A DNA stretch of 64,000 bases from Mimachlamys varia. Its lineage: Eukaryota; Mollusca; Bivalvia; Pectinida; Pectinidae. This document shows, piece by piece, positions 44,513 through 56,670 of this stretch (position 1 is its first letter; each line of letters opens with the position of its first letter). The notes under the pieces are model-generated. The model was not told the origin of the DNA, did no database searches, and was given only the letters and a program-made list of their open reading frames with translations. Location of the stretch: assembly GCA_947623455.1 (NCBI GenBank), contig OX392527.1, positions 12,272,001 through 12,336,000 on the forward strand, in the 5' to 3' direction. The position numbers and the translations under genes are program-made.

Positions 44513-46264
44513 TAGTCCAGTCATGTTAGCAAAAAAACAGGCCTTACCTCAAACTAATTGCAAAAGAATTTATTTTTTTTTGTTTTTGGAATGGTTATCA
44601 TTTGTACAATAACTGGAAAAAAGTCTACATCGATCAAAATTTGGGAAATTAATTTTTTAGCCATTTTTATGGTCCAGAAACAAGAAAAATTACATATATG
44701 ACAGTTTTTGAAGTGGAATATTTAGCTATATTACAATAATTAACATATGAAATTAATTGTAAAGGAAGACCAAATTGAGTAGAGCTCAGAATAACCAAAC
44801 TTTGTCACCAAAAGCAATCTATCAACGATAAAATCAACTATCAAAATGGCTATTTTTTTTGTTTAATTTAACAATATTGACGTTTTTACTCATTTTGAAT
44901 GGAAAAGATAAACATATCTGACTCTAAACAAACTTAATCTACACTAAGTTGCTGAAACCAAAACATATTAACAATATCCGTATTTCTCTAACAAATATTT
45001 TGATAAAAAGAAAAGCAAATGCTTCCAATCAGTTCATATCCTTTTGTATATTGTTTATATTGTTAAGAAACAATAAATTTGGCAAGTTCTCTCAAAAAGT
45101 ATATTCAATAACTGATGGCAAAAACTTCAATTCGTGCATTTTTGCCTGAACACTACAAAAATGGCAAAGTCCATCAATATGAACAACATAAATCATATTT
45201 TTTCGAATATGTCTTGTCCGATTTGAATATAATTTTGCCAATGGAACCAACATAAAACTTATGATTTCATGAGATTAATTTGAAGTTAAAGATTCCTTTA
45301 CTTTAGTATTTTCATTAAAAATTAAGTATCCCACCATTCATTTCCATTATCAGAATATGAAAAATCAATTTATTTAAAGTTGACATCAATCATAAATTTA
45401 AATTTACTTTTATCCAGAAGGCTACGTCATGGTGGCAATTACTGCCAAATTATTTCAAAATCCAGCAAAAAGCAAGAAACATATTAACAATTTTGTTGTT
45501 GAAAAACGTGGACTTAGCCAATTTTAGTGGTCAAGTCAAATTTGCACCAAATGTGGTTTTCATCTACCTAATTTCAAGTAATATAATGGAGGTATCTTGT
45601 GAAATGTTTTATTTTTTGTTAAGAATAACTTGCATAGAAAACAATTTAATGCACATTTCAGCATATGCTGAAGGTATTTATGAAATATTGTTCACATAAA
45701 TCGATGAAACATTCAATTTTATTTAAAATCAGCTCCAAATCGACCAACAGACAAACTTTGAGCAGCCATATAATTTAAAAGGTGTAAGTTAAATATATCA
45801 TTTTCTGAAATTTAAATAAGCAAACTATATGTGAATACATTCTCATAAAACAAGAATCAATAGTGACGTTGATTGATTGAGTAATCTTTCTTAAAAATCC
45901 AACACAAGCTGAAATATTGATGAATTAACAACATTTTAGTGATTTTCAAGGTGTCACAATTTTTTTCGTAAAACCATTCAAACTGTTTTGTTATTGATTT
46001 TGTGTTGTTCAACAAACAGGCTTGTCATACAATGCTTTTTAGTTATCCTGTATTACACCTGATGTTGATATTTGGGTTAAAAAATGGTCCATCAAGTAAT
46101 TTTTTATATTTTTCCGATTTTTTAGGGGTAGAAAAAACTATTTTCCCCAATTTTGATTAATGTAGACTTTTTTCTGTTACAATGTATACTAAAACCTGTA
46201 TGAAAAACCAAAAATAAATTCTTTTGCAATTAGTTTGAGGTAAAATCATAAAATGACTGGACTA
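44513..46264. mobile_element. Nested 1.75-kb element with long degenerate inverted repeats
   Basis: The left end TAGTCCAGTCATG and ACCTCAAACTAATTGCAAAA are mirrored at the right by TTTTGCAATTAGTTTGAGGT and ATGACTGGACTA. Matching continues inward for about 140 bp (AAAAAAGTCTACAT and its complement), with substitutions. The A-T rich interior has only short frames (66 and 68 codons). The transposon superfamily was not recognised. Confidence 0.7.
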
Positions 46265-47351
46265 TTGTTCGCCTTTCACGGTTAAATGGATAATATGTTT
46301 TAAACAGTTACATTTTAAATGACAATGTACCTTTATTTTAGTCATCTTTTCGGGTAAGCGAAGCAGGTCCGTTCGGCCCCTTGTGATGGTACTTATAACA
46401 ATAAAAAATATCGTTGATAAAAAGACAGTCGTTCAGTTTTTTTTTCAAAACACACATTATTTCTTGAATTATTCGACATTTAAATACTGATGCGTACCAT
46501 TCCAGTAAATGCCATCCCCCATAACCTATCTCGTAATAACGACTTAGCGTAACTCGTAATAACGAGATAACGTATCTCGTAATAACGACTTAGCGTAACT
46601 CGTAATAACGAGATAACGTATCTCGTAATAACGACTTAGCGTAACTTGTAATAACGAGATAACTTATCTCGTAATAACGAGATAACGTATCTCGTAATAA
46701 CGACTTAGCGTAACTCGTAATAACGAGATAACGTATCTCGTAATAACGAGATAACGTATCTCGTAATAACGACTTAGCGTAACTCGTAATAACGAGATAA
46801 CGTATCTCGTAATAACGAGATAACGTATCTCGTAATAACGACTTAGCGTAACTCGTAATAACGAGATAACGTATCTCGTAATAACGAGATAACGTATCTC
46901 GTAATAACGACTTAGCGTAACTCGTAATAACGAGATAACTTATCTCGTAATAACGACTTAGCGTATCTCGCAATTACGAGATAACTTATCTCGTAATAAC
47001 GAGATAACGTATCTCGTAATAACGACTTAGCGTAACACGTAATAACGAGATAACTTATCTCGTAATAACGACTTAGCGTATCTCGTAATAACGAGATAAC
47101 GTATCTTGTAATATCGACTTAGCGTAACTCGTAATAACGACTTAGCGTATTTCGCAATAACGAGATAACTTATCTCGTAATAACGACTTAAGTAAAGCGT
47201 ATCTCGTAATAACGACTTAGCTTAACTCGTAATAACGAGATAATTTTTTTTTTCATGTGGTACTAATCGGCTTTCGAAGAAAACAGTGCCCGGTTCTTGG
47301 TATATTTCCGTGAGGTACATGAAGCACAATAAAGTCGGTATCAGATCCATG

Positions 47352-50300
47352 TTATTATAATAATAATAATAATAATATACAACATTTATATAGCGCTCTA
47401 TATAATTTGTAAAATTACGCTAAAGCGCTTCACAACATGTAGATAATAATTTGATACTTACACTGCATAAATAAAGAAGTTATTACAATCTAAGCTAATG
47501 TGATAATATAAAAAATTGCATATAAATACGAACTACATCTACTGTAGATAAACAAATGTCAGTATATACATGATGTAAGTTGTCCCTAATATGCAGACGT
47601 GAAAAGGTACGTCTTCAGAAGTTTCTTGAATTTGGCCAGAGTATTTGTTTTTCGGATAGCGGATGGTAATCTATTCCACAACGTGGCCGAAACTTTCCCA
47701 AAACACCGGTTTCCATAGGTCACAGTACGAGGTTTTGGGACACACAACAATGATTCTGTCTTCGACCTCAGTGATCGTGACGGCTGATACAGGGTAACTA
47801 GCTCCCGTATGTACTGGGGAGCTGTTCTATCAAGTGCCTTGTATGTGTATACCAAGATTTTGTATTGTGACCTGTATTGCACAGGTAGCCAGTGCAATGA
47901 ATACAGAACAGGAGTGATGTGTTCTCTCTTTTTAACCCGAGAAACGAGACGTGCTGCCGTGTTCTGGACCTTCTGTAGGCGACTTGTCAATTTGTCAGAT
48001 ATACCACAGAGTAGGGCATTTCCATAGTCCAGCCGTGAGGTAACAAGTGAATGAACCAAAATCTTGCATGCATCGGCAGTTATAAACTGCCGTATACAGC
48101 CGATGTTCCTGATCTGGTAGTAACAGGATTTGGCGATAGCATTCACTTGTTTCTCCATGTTCAGTGAGCTATCAAAGTACATCCCTAGATTTTTAACAGT
48201 TGGGACAGCCTCTACCGTACTTGTTCCGACTTTGAGCTGGAGAGCCGTTGATTGCTTACACTTTGGAGAAAAGACGATCAGTTCAGTCTTTTCCTGATTT
48301 AGTTTTAGCATGTTGGCATTCATCCAGCTTCTGATGTCTGTCAGACAAGCTTCCAGATTTTTTGATACGGTGTCCCAGCTGTCCTGTGGTCTGATGACCA
48401 TGTAAATCTGTGTGTCATCAGCATAACAATGATAGCAAAGGTTATGTCTATGACAAATCTCACCGATTGGTTTTGAATACATGCAGTATTTACGGGGTCC
48501 TAACACCGACCCTTGAGGAACCCCATAATCCAGCATGCTGTCACGTGAAACAGAAGATCCGATTGCAATACTCTGTCGTCGATCACCTAGATAGGACTGT
48601 ATCCAGCATAATGCGTCGTCAGTCACTCCATACGAATACTCCAGACGTTTATGGAGTATGCTATGGTCAATGACGTCGAATGCAGCTGACAAGTCTAGCA
48701 TGACGAGCACCGCTCTGCATTTGTTATCCAATGCAGAAGCTATGTCGTTATGCACACGTAGGAGGGCCGTCTCTGTTGAGTGTCCCATGCGATAGGCCGA
48801 TTGCAGGTTGTCATGGAGACTGTTTGCATGGAGATGGGCCTCTAAACGCCGGGACACAACCTTCTCCAATATCTTAGACAGAAAAGGCAAATTTGACACT
48901 GGACGGTAGTTCTTCAACTCCTCCTTATCCAATCCAGGCTTCTTCAGCAATGGTCTTACATGTGCTTTCTTGAAACACAATGGAACCTTTGACTCAACCA
49001 ATGATTTGTTCATGATTGAGGTAATCAAAGGAAGCAGTGCTTCAAGACATTTTTTCAGAAGGTCTGTTGGAAGCGGGTCAAGCTCACAGGATTTTGATTG
49101 CGATGTCTGAATGTTTCTGCGTAGTTCATCCGGAGTTGTTGGAGTGAGCTTTGACAATGGTTCCCCGTCAAATTGAATGTCAGCACTCATGACAGATACA
49201 TCGTTGTCAGTTGTCGAATTCACTTAGTCAATGTTTCTCCTTATCGTGTTGATCTTATTCAGAAAGAAATCGCTGAACTTGTTTGACAAGTCTTTGTCAG
49301 TTGTACAGCTTGGCAGGATGATTTCACCTTTTTGACCCATTAGCGCTTTTGTGAGTCTAAAAAGCTGCCTGGTGTCCTTACCACATTCTTCGATCTTTTC
49401 TGAATAATAAGTCTTCTTCGATTGAACGAGAAGTGAACCAACTAACCGACATTGGTCCCTATAAATCTGATGGTGAACGGCCAATTTGGTCCTTCGCCAA
49501 CGTCTTTCTGCTTTTCTGCGATTCTGTTTTTCCTCGCGTAGATTTGCATTGCACCACGGGGATTTAGGTCTCATGGTGATCACCTTTGTTTGTAGAGGTG
49601 CATGCTTTTCAATAAGGGATTCTATACCAGACGTGTATGCTTCAACAAGTTCATCAACCCCACCTTCGGTAGATTGAAGGGCAGAAGAAGACTGGATATC
49701 GTTGTTGAAATCTGGTATCGAAATTTCGCGGAATTTCCGGAAGCTCACCTTTTTCCTGATACGAGCTGGCCTTCTACAATTCAGTGGTGCTCGGATAGCA
49801 AAATGATCACCAGAGGGGCTTCCCTTTACATCACTTAGACATGGATCAATAACTGAAATCGCTCCATGAATGACAAAGTTTTCTTCCCTTGTTATGACCA
49901 CATCAAGTGTGTGGCCGCGGGTGTGTGTAGCTCCTGTCACATGCTGAATCAGACCTCTAGACTCAAGTAGCCTTGAGAACTGACGAGCATCAGCATTAGA
50001 AAGATTGTCCAAGTGAAAATTAAGGTCCCCCGTGATAATTATCTCTTGTGGCACAAACAACCTGGTGGTCTATAAAGGTAGACCACTCGTCAAAAAACAC
50101 AGTATTTCTGAGTCCGTTCTGTTTAGATGGAGGAGGCCTGTAAATGATGCACAACCTGAATTGTTTATCCTCGGCAATGACAGAGCAAGTCAAGTGCTCA
50201 AAGTGTGTGAATACCTCATCATGGCTAGGAGAGAGATTTGTCACACTCAGGCCTTTCTTAAACAGAACAGCAACACCACCACCACGTCTGCCGTCTCGAG

Positions 50301-50935
50301 CATTGTGGATGAATCCATAACCAGTTGGTATCAGCTCAACAAGAACTTGGTCATCGATATCTGAACCTAACCAGGTTTCTGTCAGGGCAAGAATGTCAAT
50401 GTCCTGAGATATTATAAAATCTCTGATGGACGATGACTTATTCTTCACCGAGCGGCAGTTTAAGGTTACTAAATACAGTGGATTGGTCGACTTCGGGTAA
50501 CCGGTTGTTGTTGGCTTTACGACGTGTAAATTCTCGTACGATACTGATGGTATTGGAATCCGTGTGGACTTATCGTATCGAGAATGCACAATAGTGTCGA
50601 TGCACGATACCTCTGTAGGTGCAATGTATCCCTGCAAGAAAGTGTGCGAGGCGGATAGACCATTTGATGTGACTACATTGACGAGATTGTCAGTGTTTAT
50701 GCACGAGTTGGTACAAACACTGGTTCCACGTGATGTAGCACCTATAATCACTGGTATTTGCCTAGCAACACCCTTTCCTGCCCGTGTTCCACGCCTAGTA
50801 CGCAAGTTTTTCCCCAAATTCGATTTCTGACAATCTACCAAACACGGTTTCGTGATATCATGACTCACTGGTCTAAGTGCCAGGAGAACAGATCTGCTGT
50901 ACCTAAACATGACTGGGATATTAGCTTGCCATGAC
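47352..50935 (-). mobile_element. Near full-length CR1/L2-type LINE retrotransposon
   Basis: On the minus strand the element runs from about 50935 to a 3' end with GCGCTATATAAATGTTGTAT and a TAA/ATT microsatellite (47352-47380). It encodes an apurinic endonuclease followed by reverse transcriptase in one broken frame. The 5' side abuts an 18-base G run (plus strand, 50936-50953). No ORF1 was found, which may mean 5' truncation. Confidence 0.88.
47586..50910 (-). pseudogene. LINE endonuclease-reverse transcriptase, broken by one frameshift and one stop
   Basis: The N-terminal part (50910 to about 50060) has the endonuclease signatures LNCRSVKNK, LTETWLG, GGGVAVLFKKGL and IYRPPP. The frame then shifts by one base between about 50085 and 50020, and GDLNFHLD and GDHFAIRAPL follow in the second frame. 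That frame meets a TAA at 49226-49224 and continues in the same frame through reverse transcriptase (49223-47586): KNYRPVSNLPFLSKILEKVV, LDLSAAFDVIDH, GVPQGSVLGP and the catalytic YADD. The C-terminal part ends KTYLFTSAY. Together these match CR1/L2-clade enzymes, which copy LINE RNA at the genomic nick. With only two lesions the copy is relatively young, but it is not functional as it stands. Confidence 0.9.
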
Positions 50936-50953
50936 GGGGGGGGGGGGGGGGGG
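50936..50953. repeat. Poly-G tract
   Basis: Eighteen consecutive G bases at the 5' border of the LINE. Confidence 0.95.
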
Positions 50954-51196
50954 AACTACTTGGGACGTTTTCACGTATCTGCTGCTGGTGTCCACTTATA
51001 TATTGGTCGCCTCTTTGGTGACACTTACTAAGACGACATGCATGAACTAAAAATGTCTATTTACGAATAACTGATACTACAATTGGACTTTTACTGTATT
51101 TACAACCTAATCAGCAGAGAAGCTGAACAAAAAAAAAAAAAAAATCTTGTGGTTAACACAATATCGCAAATATGTGACGAAATATTTGGCAAAATT

Positions 51197-51364
51197 GGGA
51201 CGAGATATTAAGACAAAATTTGGGACGAAATGTCTAGTTACGTACATACAGATCCAAAATTTGACATAGCTCAAAAAATTGGGACGAGATATTAAGACAA
51301 AATTTAGGACGAGATGTCTAGTTACGTACATACAGATCCAAAATTTGACATAGCTCAAAAATTG
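51197..51364. repeat. 84-bp tandem duplication
   Basis: Two copies (starts 51197 and 51281) of a unit with GGGACGAGATATTAAGACAA and GTCTAGTTACGTACATACAG. The rest of 50954-52187 is A-T rich and I recognise no gene; a 90-codon frame at 51682-51954 has no recognisable features. Confidence 0.9.
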
Positions 51365-52187
51365 CTATAAATTATTAGCGCTGATACTGAAATAATAAAA
51401 ATACTGTTTTACTAAACTGTTTCACAACCGTTGGACGCGCTCTTATATAATCAATTCACAAATAAACACCGGGACGAGACTACAATGTAAGTTAAACCGA
51501 AATGGCGTATACCCAAGCCAGATGAAAAAGAGTTAGGCCTACTGCGTATACATGTACGTATGAAACTGCAAACTTATATCACTATAAATGTGAATATTAT
51601 AAGCCAGATTTTAAGAAGGTTTTAATTTAAAATCAGTGAAAAAATTAAGCAAGCAATTAAAGATTAAATTAATTAATTACAATGGGGACGGGTTTGCTCG
51701 GGACGGGATTAGACAACTCGCCCAATAGTCAAAGTCTGTTTTTCCAAATATACAGAATTAAAACAAGAATAACGACAATAAACAGTGGCTATTTAGAAGC
51801 AAATGCCATAGACAAAATTGATACAATACAATTACTACTGAGAAAAATTCGAAAAATCCGAATATATATGGACGAGTTAGCTTTTCGAGTAACGCGAATC
51901 TCGCCCAGCGGTCAAATTCAGTCTTCCGATATATACAAAAAAATCCAAACCTAAATAACCACAAATTTCCAACTCTTACAACTACAGTTTTTCAAAATAA
52001 ATAATCAGAAACTACAAAAATGATGCAATGGTAAACGACAGCCTTGTAAAAACGGTATGTTCGTGAGAAATACGAAATTTGTCAGGAGCTTAAGGGAGCA
52101 AGCCTTGTCAGGCGCTAACCGGAAGTCCACATTGACAGAAGGCATAAACACCAACATACACCGTCTCCGGCACACATACATATTAAG

Positions 52188-52347
52188 CGATGGATGTTTT
52201 AGCAAATGTTGTTACAGTCCTATAACACATACAAATGTATTTCTATTGATAACAAACTAAATAAATCCCGATAGGGCTTTATGAAAGTTTGTCAGCAATA
52301 ACCATGTGTGTTATAGGACTGTAACAATGTTTGCTAAAATGTTCATT
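52188..52347. repeat. Inverted repeat pair, 45-bp arms
   Basis: TTTTAGCAAATGTTGTTACA with GTCCTATAACACATA (52188-52234) is mirrored at 52301-52347. The spacer is about 66 bp. It may be a small foldback element. Confidence 0.75.
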
Positions 52348-52586
52348 ACTTATATTTACATTTTGATTGAAATTTGCGCTTTATTTAGTTACTTCGAACC
52401 AATTTTGAACAGCAAATCAAGTGCAGACAACAATGAAAGTGATGAAGTCGCAATAAAGATTGATGACGTCACAATAGCAACTGCTGTTATAGTCTGAGGC
52501 ACTGGGTGTTATAGCCTAAGTCGTATGGCAGCAACTGCATCATAGCATTTTATCAATGGGAAAATGCAAAGCAAATGTAAATATAT

Positions 52587-53398
52587 GTATATACATCTAC
52601 GCTTACACCAACATACTCCGTCTCTGAACACATACATAATATATACATCTACGCTTACACCAACATACTCCGTCTCTGAACACATACATAATATATACAT
52701 CTACGCTTACACCAACATACTCCGTCTCTGAACACATACATAATATAAACATTTACGCTTACACCAACATACCCCGTCTTCGACACACATACATCTACAC
52801 AGCCACGCTTACACCAACATACCCCGTCTTCGACACACATACATCTATACAGCCACGCTAACACCAACATACCCCGTCTTCAACACACATACATCTATAC
52901 AGCCACGCTTACACCAACATACCCCGTCTTCGACACACATACATCTATACAGCCACGCTTACACCAACATACCCCGTCTTCAACACACATACATCTATAC
53001 AGCCACGCTTACACCAACATACCCCGTCTTCGACACACATACATCTAAACAGCCACGCTAACACCAACATACTCCGTCTTCGGCACACATACATCTATAC
53101 AGCCACGCTAACACCAACATACTCCGTCTTCGACAAACATACATCTAAACAGCCACGCTTACACCAACATACCCCGTCTTCGACACACATACATCTATAC
53201 AGCCACGCTAACACCAACATACTCCGTTTCGGCACACATACATCTATACAGCCACGCTAACACCAACATACCCCGTCTTCGACACACATACATCTATACA
53301 GCCACGCTAACACCAACATACCCCGTCTTCGACACACATACATCTATACAGCCACGCTAACACCAACATACCCCGTCTTCGACACACATACATTTATT
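52587..53398. repeat. Minisatellite with 52-bp and 50-bp unit types
   Basis: The left part (52587-52760) uses a 52-bp unit ending in ACATACATAATATATA. The rest uses about 13 copies of a 50-bp unit reading ACATCTATACAGCCACGCTT, ACACCAACATACCCCGTCTT and CGACACACAT. A single related unit at 52147-52185 stands alone beside the inverted repeat and may be the seed. Confidence 0.93.
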
Positions 53399-53407
53399 AA
53401 TGCTCGC

Positions 53408-54032
53408 TTACACAACCCACGTGGCGGCACGTCCTGAGATGACCCTACATTGACTGTACAAGCTAGACTTGTCGGTTATCCTCAGATTGCCATTGATGGG
53501 AGCCACGTGGACCAGTGTAGGGAGGATATGTATACCTAACCCATCATTATATTGTGATCCACACTCGTTCATCCTAGTTTGTAGCTTTGTTTCAGTGACC
53601 AGCGAAGCTTTACAAAACACTTCTCTATCGATTCCCCATATATCTGGGGCATATTATTTAAAATCCAAAACGCTTTGAGTCATTGCCAGAATCGGAATTA
53701 AACTCATTCCCACCGAGAGAACAGGCATTCATGATTGAGCAAGTCAATACATAGAAATCATGTCTGTCTGCTATAGCGGTATGATAACGGCTGTACTCGG
53801 TTTTGTTTGATCCTATAGATTCTACTCATCACCTCCGATATCGAAACATGCCAGTTCTTATGATAATAAACACTATTGCTTGATTTTCAAATAGGCTGGG
53901 TATTCTATATGGTAACATGTCAACAGGGATCCAAACCTTACCATATTGACAGAAATATTTCTTATCGGTAGATAGAAAGGGTTCGATTTTCTCGTCAGGC
54001 CTTAATAAACTGAACCAACCGTTCCTATACAA
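53408..54032 (-). CDS. Two exon-like minus-strand frames, unrecognised
   Basis: The frame 54032-53829 reads NGWFSLLRPDEKIEPFLSTD then KKYFCQYGKVWIPVDMLPYR and follows an acceptor-like TTTGTATAG. The frame 53620-53408 reads GLGIHILPTLVHVAPINGNL and RITDKSSLYSQCR. Composition is protein-like and both lie on the same strand 200 bp apart, so they may be exons or a decayed coding insertion. I recognise no family and could not establish matching splice sites. Confidence 0.2.
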
Positions 54033-54084
54033 ATATCCACATAATCATTCGGGACGCTTGATTGTAGCGTATGTGACGGATGGC

Positions 54085-54549
54085 GGTATGCGGGGGTGGC
54101 GAACTTAACGAGGGTACTATACAGGAGGAAATCCGTTCTAGAGGTTTAGGTATGCGAGGGTGGCGAACTTAACGAGGGTACTATACAGGAGGAATCCGTT
54201 CTAGATGTTTAGGTATGCGAGGGTGGCGAACTTAACGAGGGTACTATACAGGGGGAAATCCGTTCTAGAGGTTTAGGTATGCGAGGGTGGCGAACTTAAC
54301 GAGGGTACTATACAGGGGGAAATCCGTTCTAGAGGTTTAGGTATGCGAGGGTGGCGAACTTAACGAGGGTACTATACAGGGGGAAATCCGTTCTAGAGGT
54401 TTAGGTATGCGAGGGTGGCGAACTTAACGAGGGTACTATACAGGAGGAAATCCGTTCTAGAGGTTTAGGTATGCGAGGGTGGCGAACTTAACGAGGGTAT
54501 TATACAGGAGGAAACCGTTCTAGAGGTTTAGGTATGCGAGGGTGGCGAT
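54085..54549. repeat. Minisatellite, 62-63 bp unit
   Basis: About 7.5 copies of a unit reading TTAGGTATGCGAGGGTGGCG, AACTTAACGAGGGTACTATA and CAGGAGGAAATCCGTTCTAG then AGG. One copy lacks an A and another lacks two bases. Confidence 0.95.
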
Positions 54550-54933
54550 GGATTGGGTGGAGATAGGTCGAGGGTACACCGAACTTCAATTTTTAAAAAA
54601 AACTGTTCTATTTCCTTTTTTCTTCAAATGAACGAAAACATCTGGCCCTATGTGTTAATTTGGTACCATGTACTCCTAAACCAGACAACATAGAAAACAA
54701 CGGACTTGTCATCGTCACACAAAACACTCACTGGTGGTACTGCACGCATCTTTCTTCAGCCCATTATAGACATGTTTGTAAACCTTGACACGATATAGTT
54801 AATAGCCAGATGTAGTTTCTTCCAGGTAGGTGTACAGTATACAGTTGTTGACTAAGGTTGATGGCAAAAGATGATCTGTTAAACCCGAAGACTATAAGAC
54901 TCTTTCATATGCGTGTATGTAGGATAGGGATAT

Positions 54934-54984
54934 TTTACCCGAGGGATCACAAAATGTGGCGAAAATCACATTTTGTGATCCCGA
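54934..54984. repeat. Perfect hairpin, 20-bp-class arms
   Basis: GGGATCACAAAATGTG and CACATTTTGTGATCCC flank the 8-base loop GCGAAAAT. CCGAG-type flanks occur on both sides. Confidence 0.85.
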
Positions 54985-55260
54985 GGGTCTTTTTCTCTCA
55001 TATCAACTACCCGAATAAGCTCAAAAACCATGAAAATATGTTTAAACAGGCTGCCATTTTGAAATTTCAACTTTTTCCTTGAGTTTTTTTGACGAAAACG
55101 AATTAGACAGCGAGTTTAAGCATACCCTATATTTGCAAACAATGTTTGCGCAGAAAAATTAATCTCCTCTTCCTGGTGTTTATGGTTAAAATTTTATGAA
55201 AGGTTTTAATTTCATCACGCCGTCGTTTTCTCTTTCCGGCATCAGAGTTTACCGTATTCG

Positions 55261-55682
55261 TGACGTCACGTCATTGTTGAGCCATTGTGACGTCACGTCG
55301 CGTGATATGCTATGTAAGATAGATTTTTCTTACATAGCTATCTTACATGGGCAAACCCTATCCAACATGGCGAGATATGAGAGAAAAACTATTGCCCAAG
55401 GCCGAAGGCCGAGGACAACAGTTTGTGTGAGGGTCCAACAGATCATCTGTAACCCGAAGTCCTAGTCGATAACTGGTTTGTTATACACCATTTACTTGAT
55501 AATGTTCTCAGATGTTCCATATTCAGTGTTTTTGCTATCGCGATCGTGTAGTATACGCTGAATTTCATCCTCCAAAGTCGCAGTAAACCTATACTAGCTC
55601 TACATTCGCAATGGTGTGTTTGCCAAACGACACGGCGGAATAGTAAGACGTGACGTCATTTTATACGAGGTGACGTCACCGC
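55261..55682. promoter_or_regulatory. Cluster of TGACGTCA (CRE/ATF) palindromes
   Basis: TGACGTCA occurs at about 55260 and 55289, each followed by CGTC, and again at about 55651 and 55671 beside CACCGCGGGCC. These are full CREB/ATF sites. No transcription unit could be assigned, so function is inference. Confidence 0.35.
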
Positions 55683-56362
55683 GGGCCGACATTACTTTTT
55701 AACAGTCGATTTTAACAGTGACTTCCGCCTGCTGACTAAACAGTTCGTCTGTTGGCTCATAGATTTATAGGAACTGTTTTATAAAGGGTATAACAACTCG
55801 TAGGTGTACGTACAGTACACGGAGAACAATATCAAGTAAATGGGGTATAACAAACCAGAACTTTATCGACTGGGATTTCGGGCAACAGATGTTTATAATG
55901 ATAATATAAAGTATATACAACTGTACTTTAATGGATTATCCTTTCTACTCTTACTCCTATTATACCCTGTCCACTGAAAGACCACAGACACCTGATAATT
56001 TGTTACAGCTAGTTTTGAACCTAAACTAGGGTAATTTTACACTTTAAGGCGTTTAGATCAATTTTCGATAAAAAATGCCCCCCTCAATGGCCATAACCAT
56101 TAACCATATGACCCCCACCTACCTTTCTTGCATCAAAAATCACATTTCTAGATGAGGTACGAAAAAAGGCTTGGTACCGTTTGAAAGATGGATAATTTTT
56201 ATTTTAAAAACCTCCTAAATGCACATCAAATATATCCTCCTTCTGCAGAAATATTCTCGATTTCCTCCAAAAACACCCCAAATTTCCGTGTCTCCAAGAT
56301 TTCGTCGGCTATCCTGCCACTTTTGCATAGCAATGAGTTTTGACGTCACTGCACGCGCTGGC

Positions 56363-56422
56363 CTTTCGCTGTCATTGGATGCCTATATTTAGAGGAAGAC
56401 CGCCATCCAATGACAGCGAAAG
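56363..56422. repeat. Hairpin with 19-bp perfect arms
   Basis: CTTTCGCTGTCATTGGATG (56363-56381) and its exact complement (56404-56422) flank a 22-base spacer. The motif CTGTCATTGGAT includes an inverted CCAAT box on each side. Confidence 0.85.
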
Positions 56423-56670
56423 ACGTACTGGCATTGCCCCCGTACTACTGACACCAAGTAAAGTAATCAATGTACATATTACAACACCAGAACTCCCACT
56501 ACATCTGTCCAGCTAGTTGACCATATGTCGGACACACACCATCTAGCCCTCCAATCAGTATAAGGACTTCACATTTAAATTGATAAGCCTGATGTACATA
56601 ATTAATCTAAGAGCATTTAACCTACGGGGTTATTGATTTCCGACCGCTTCACTGAGAAAGAAAGTGAACT

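Larger units (their letters stand above)
43114..47278. mobile_element. 4.16-kb foldback element with palindromic tandem ends
   Basis: Outer inverted repeats begin CGAAAGCCGATTAGTACCAC then ATGA9 at 43116 and mirror at 47276. Inside them the left end (43147-43420) and the right end (46524-47250) are tandem arrays of CTCGTAATAACGAG-type small palindromes joined by ATAACGTAT or ACTTAGCGTA. GAAAAC occurs two bases outside each end (43108-43113 and 47279-47284), a candidate target duplication. The interior holds two nested elements and A-T rich sequence; no transposase frame was found. The right array is longer than the left. Confidence 0.75.
54550..56662. other. Intergenic stretch with hairpins and CRE-like sites
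   Basis: No gene recognised. Direct or inverted phrases CAGATCATCTGTAACCCGAA (55438) and GATGATCTGTTAAACCCGAA (54870), with TTTTTCTCTCATATC at 54989 and its complement at 55374, suggest a decayed 0.6-kb MITE-like element (about 54870-55465). Confidence 0.45.
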
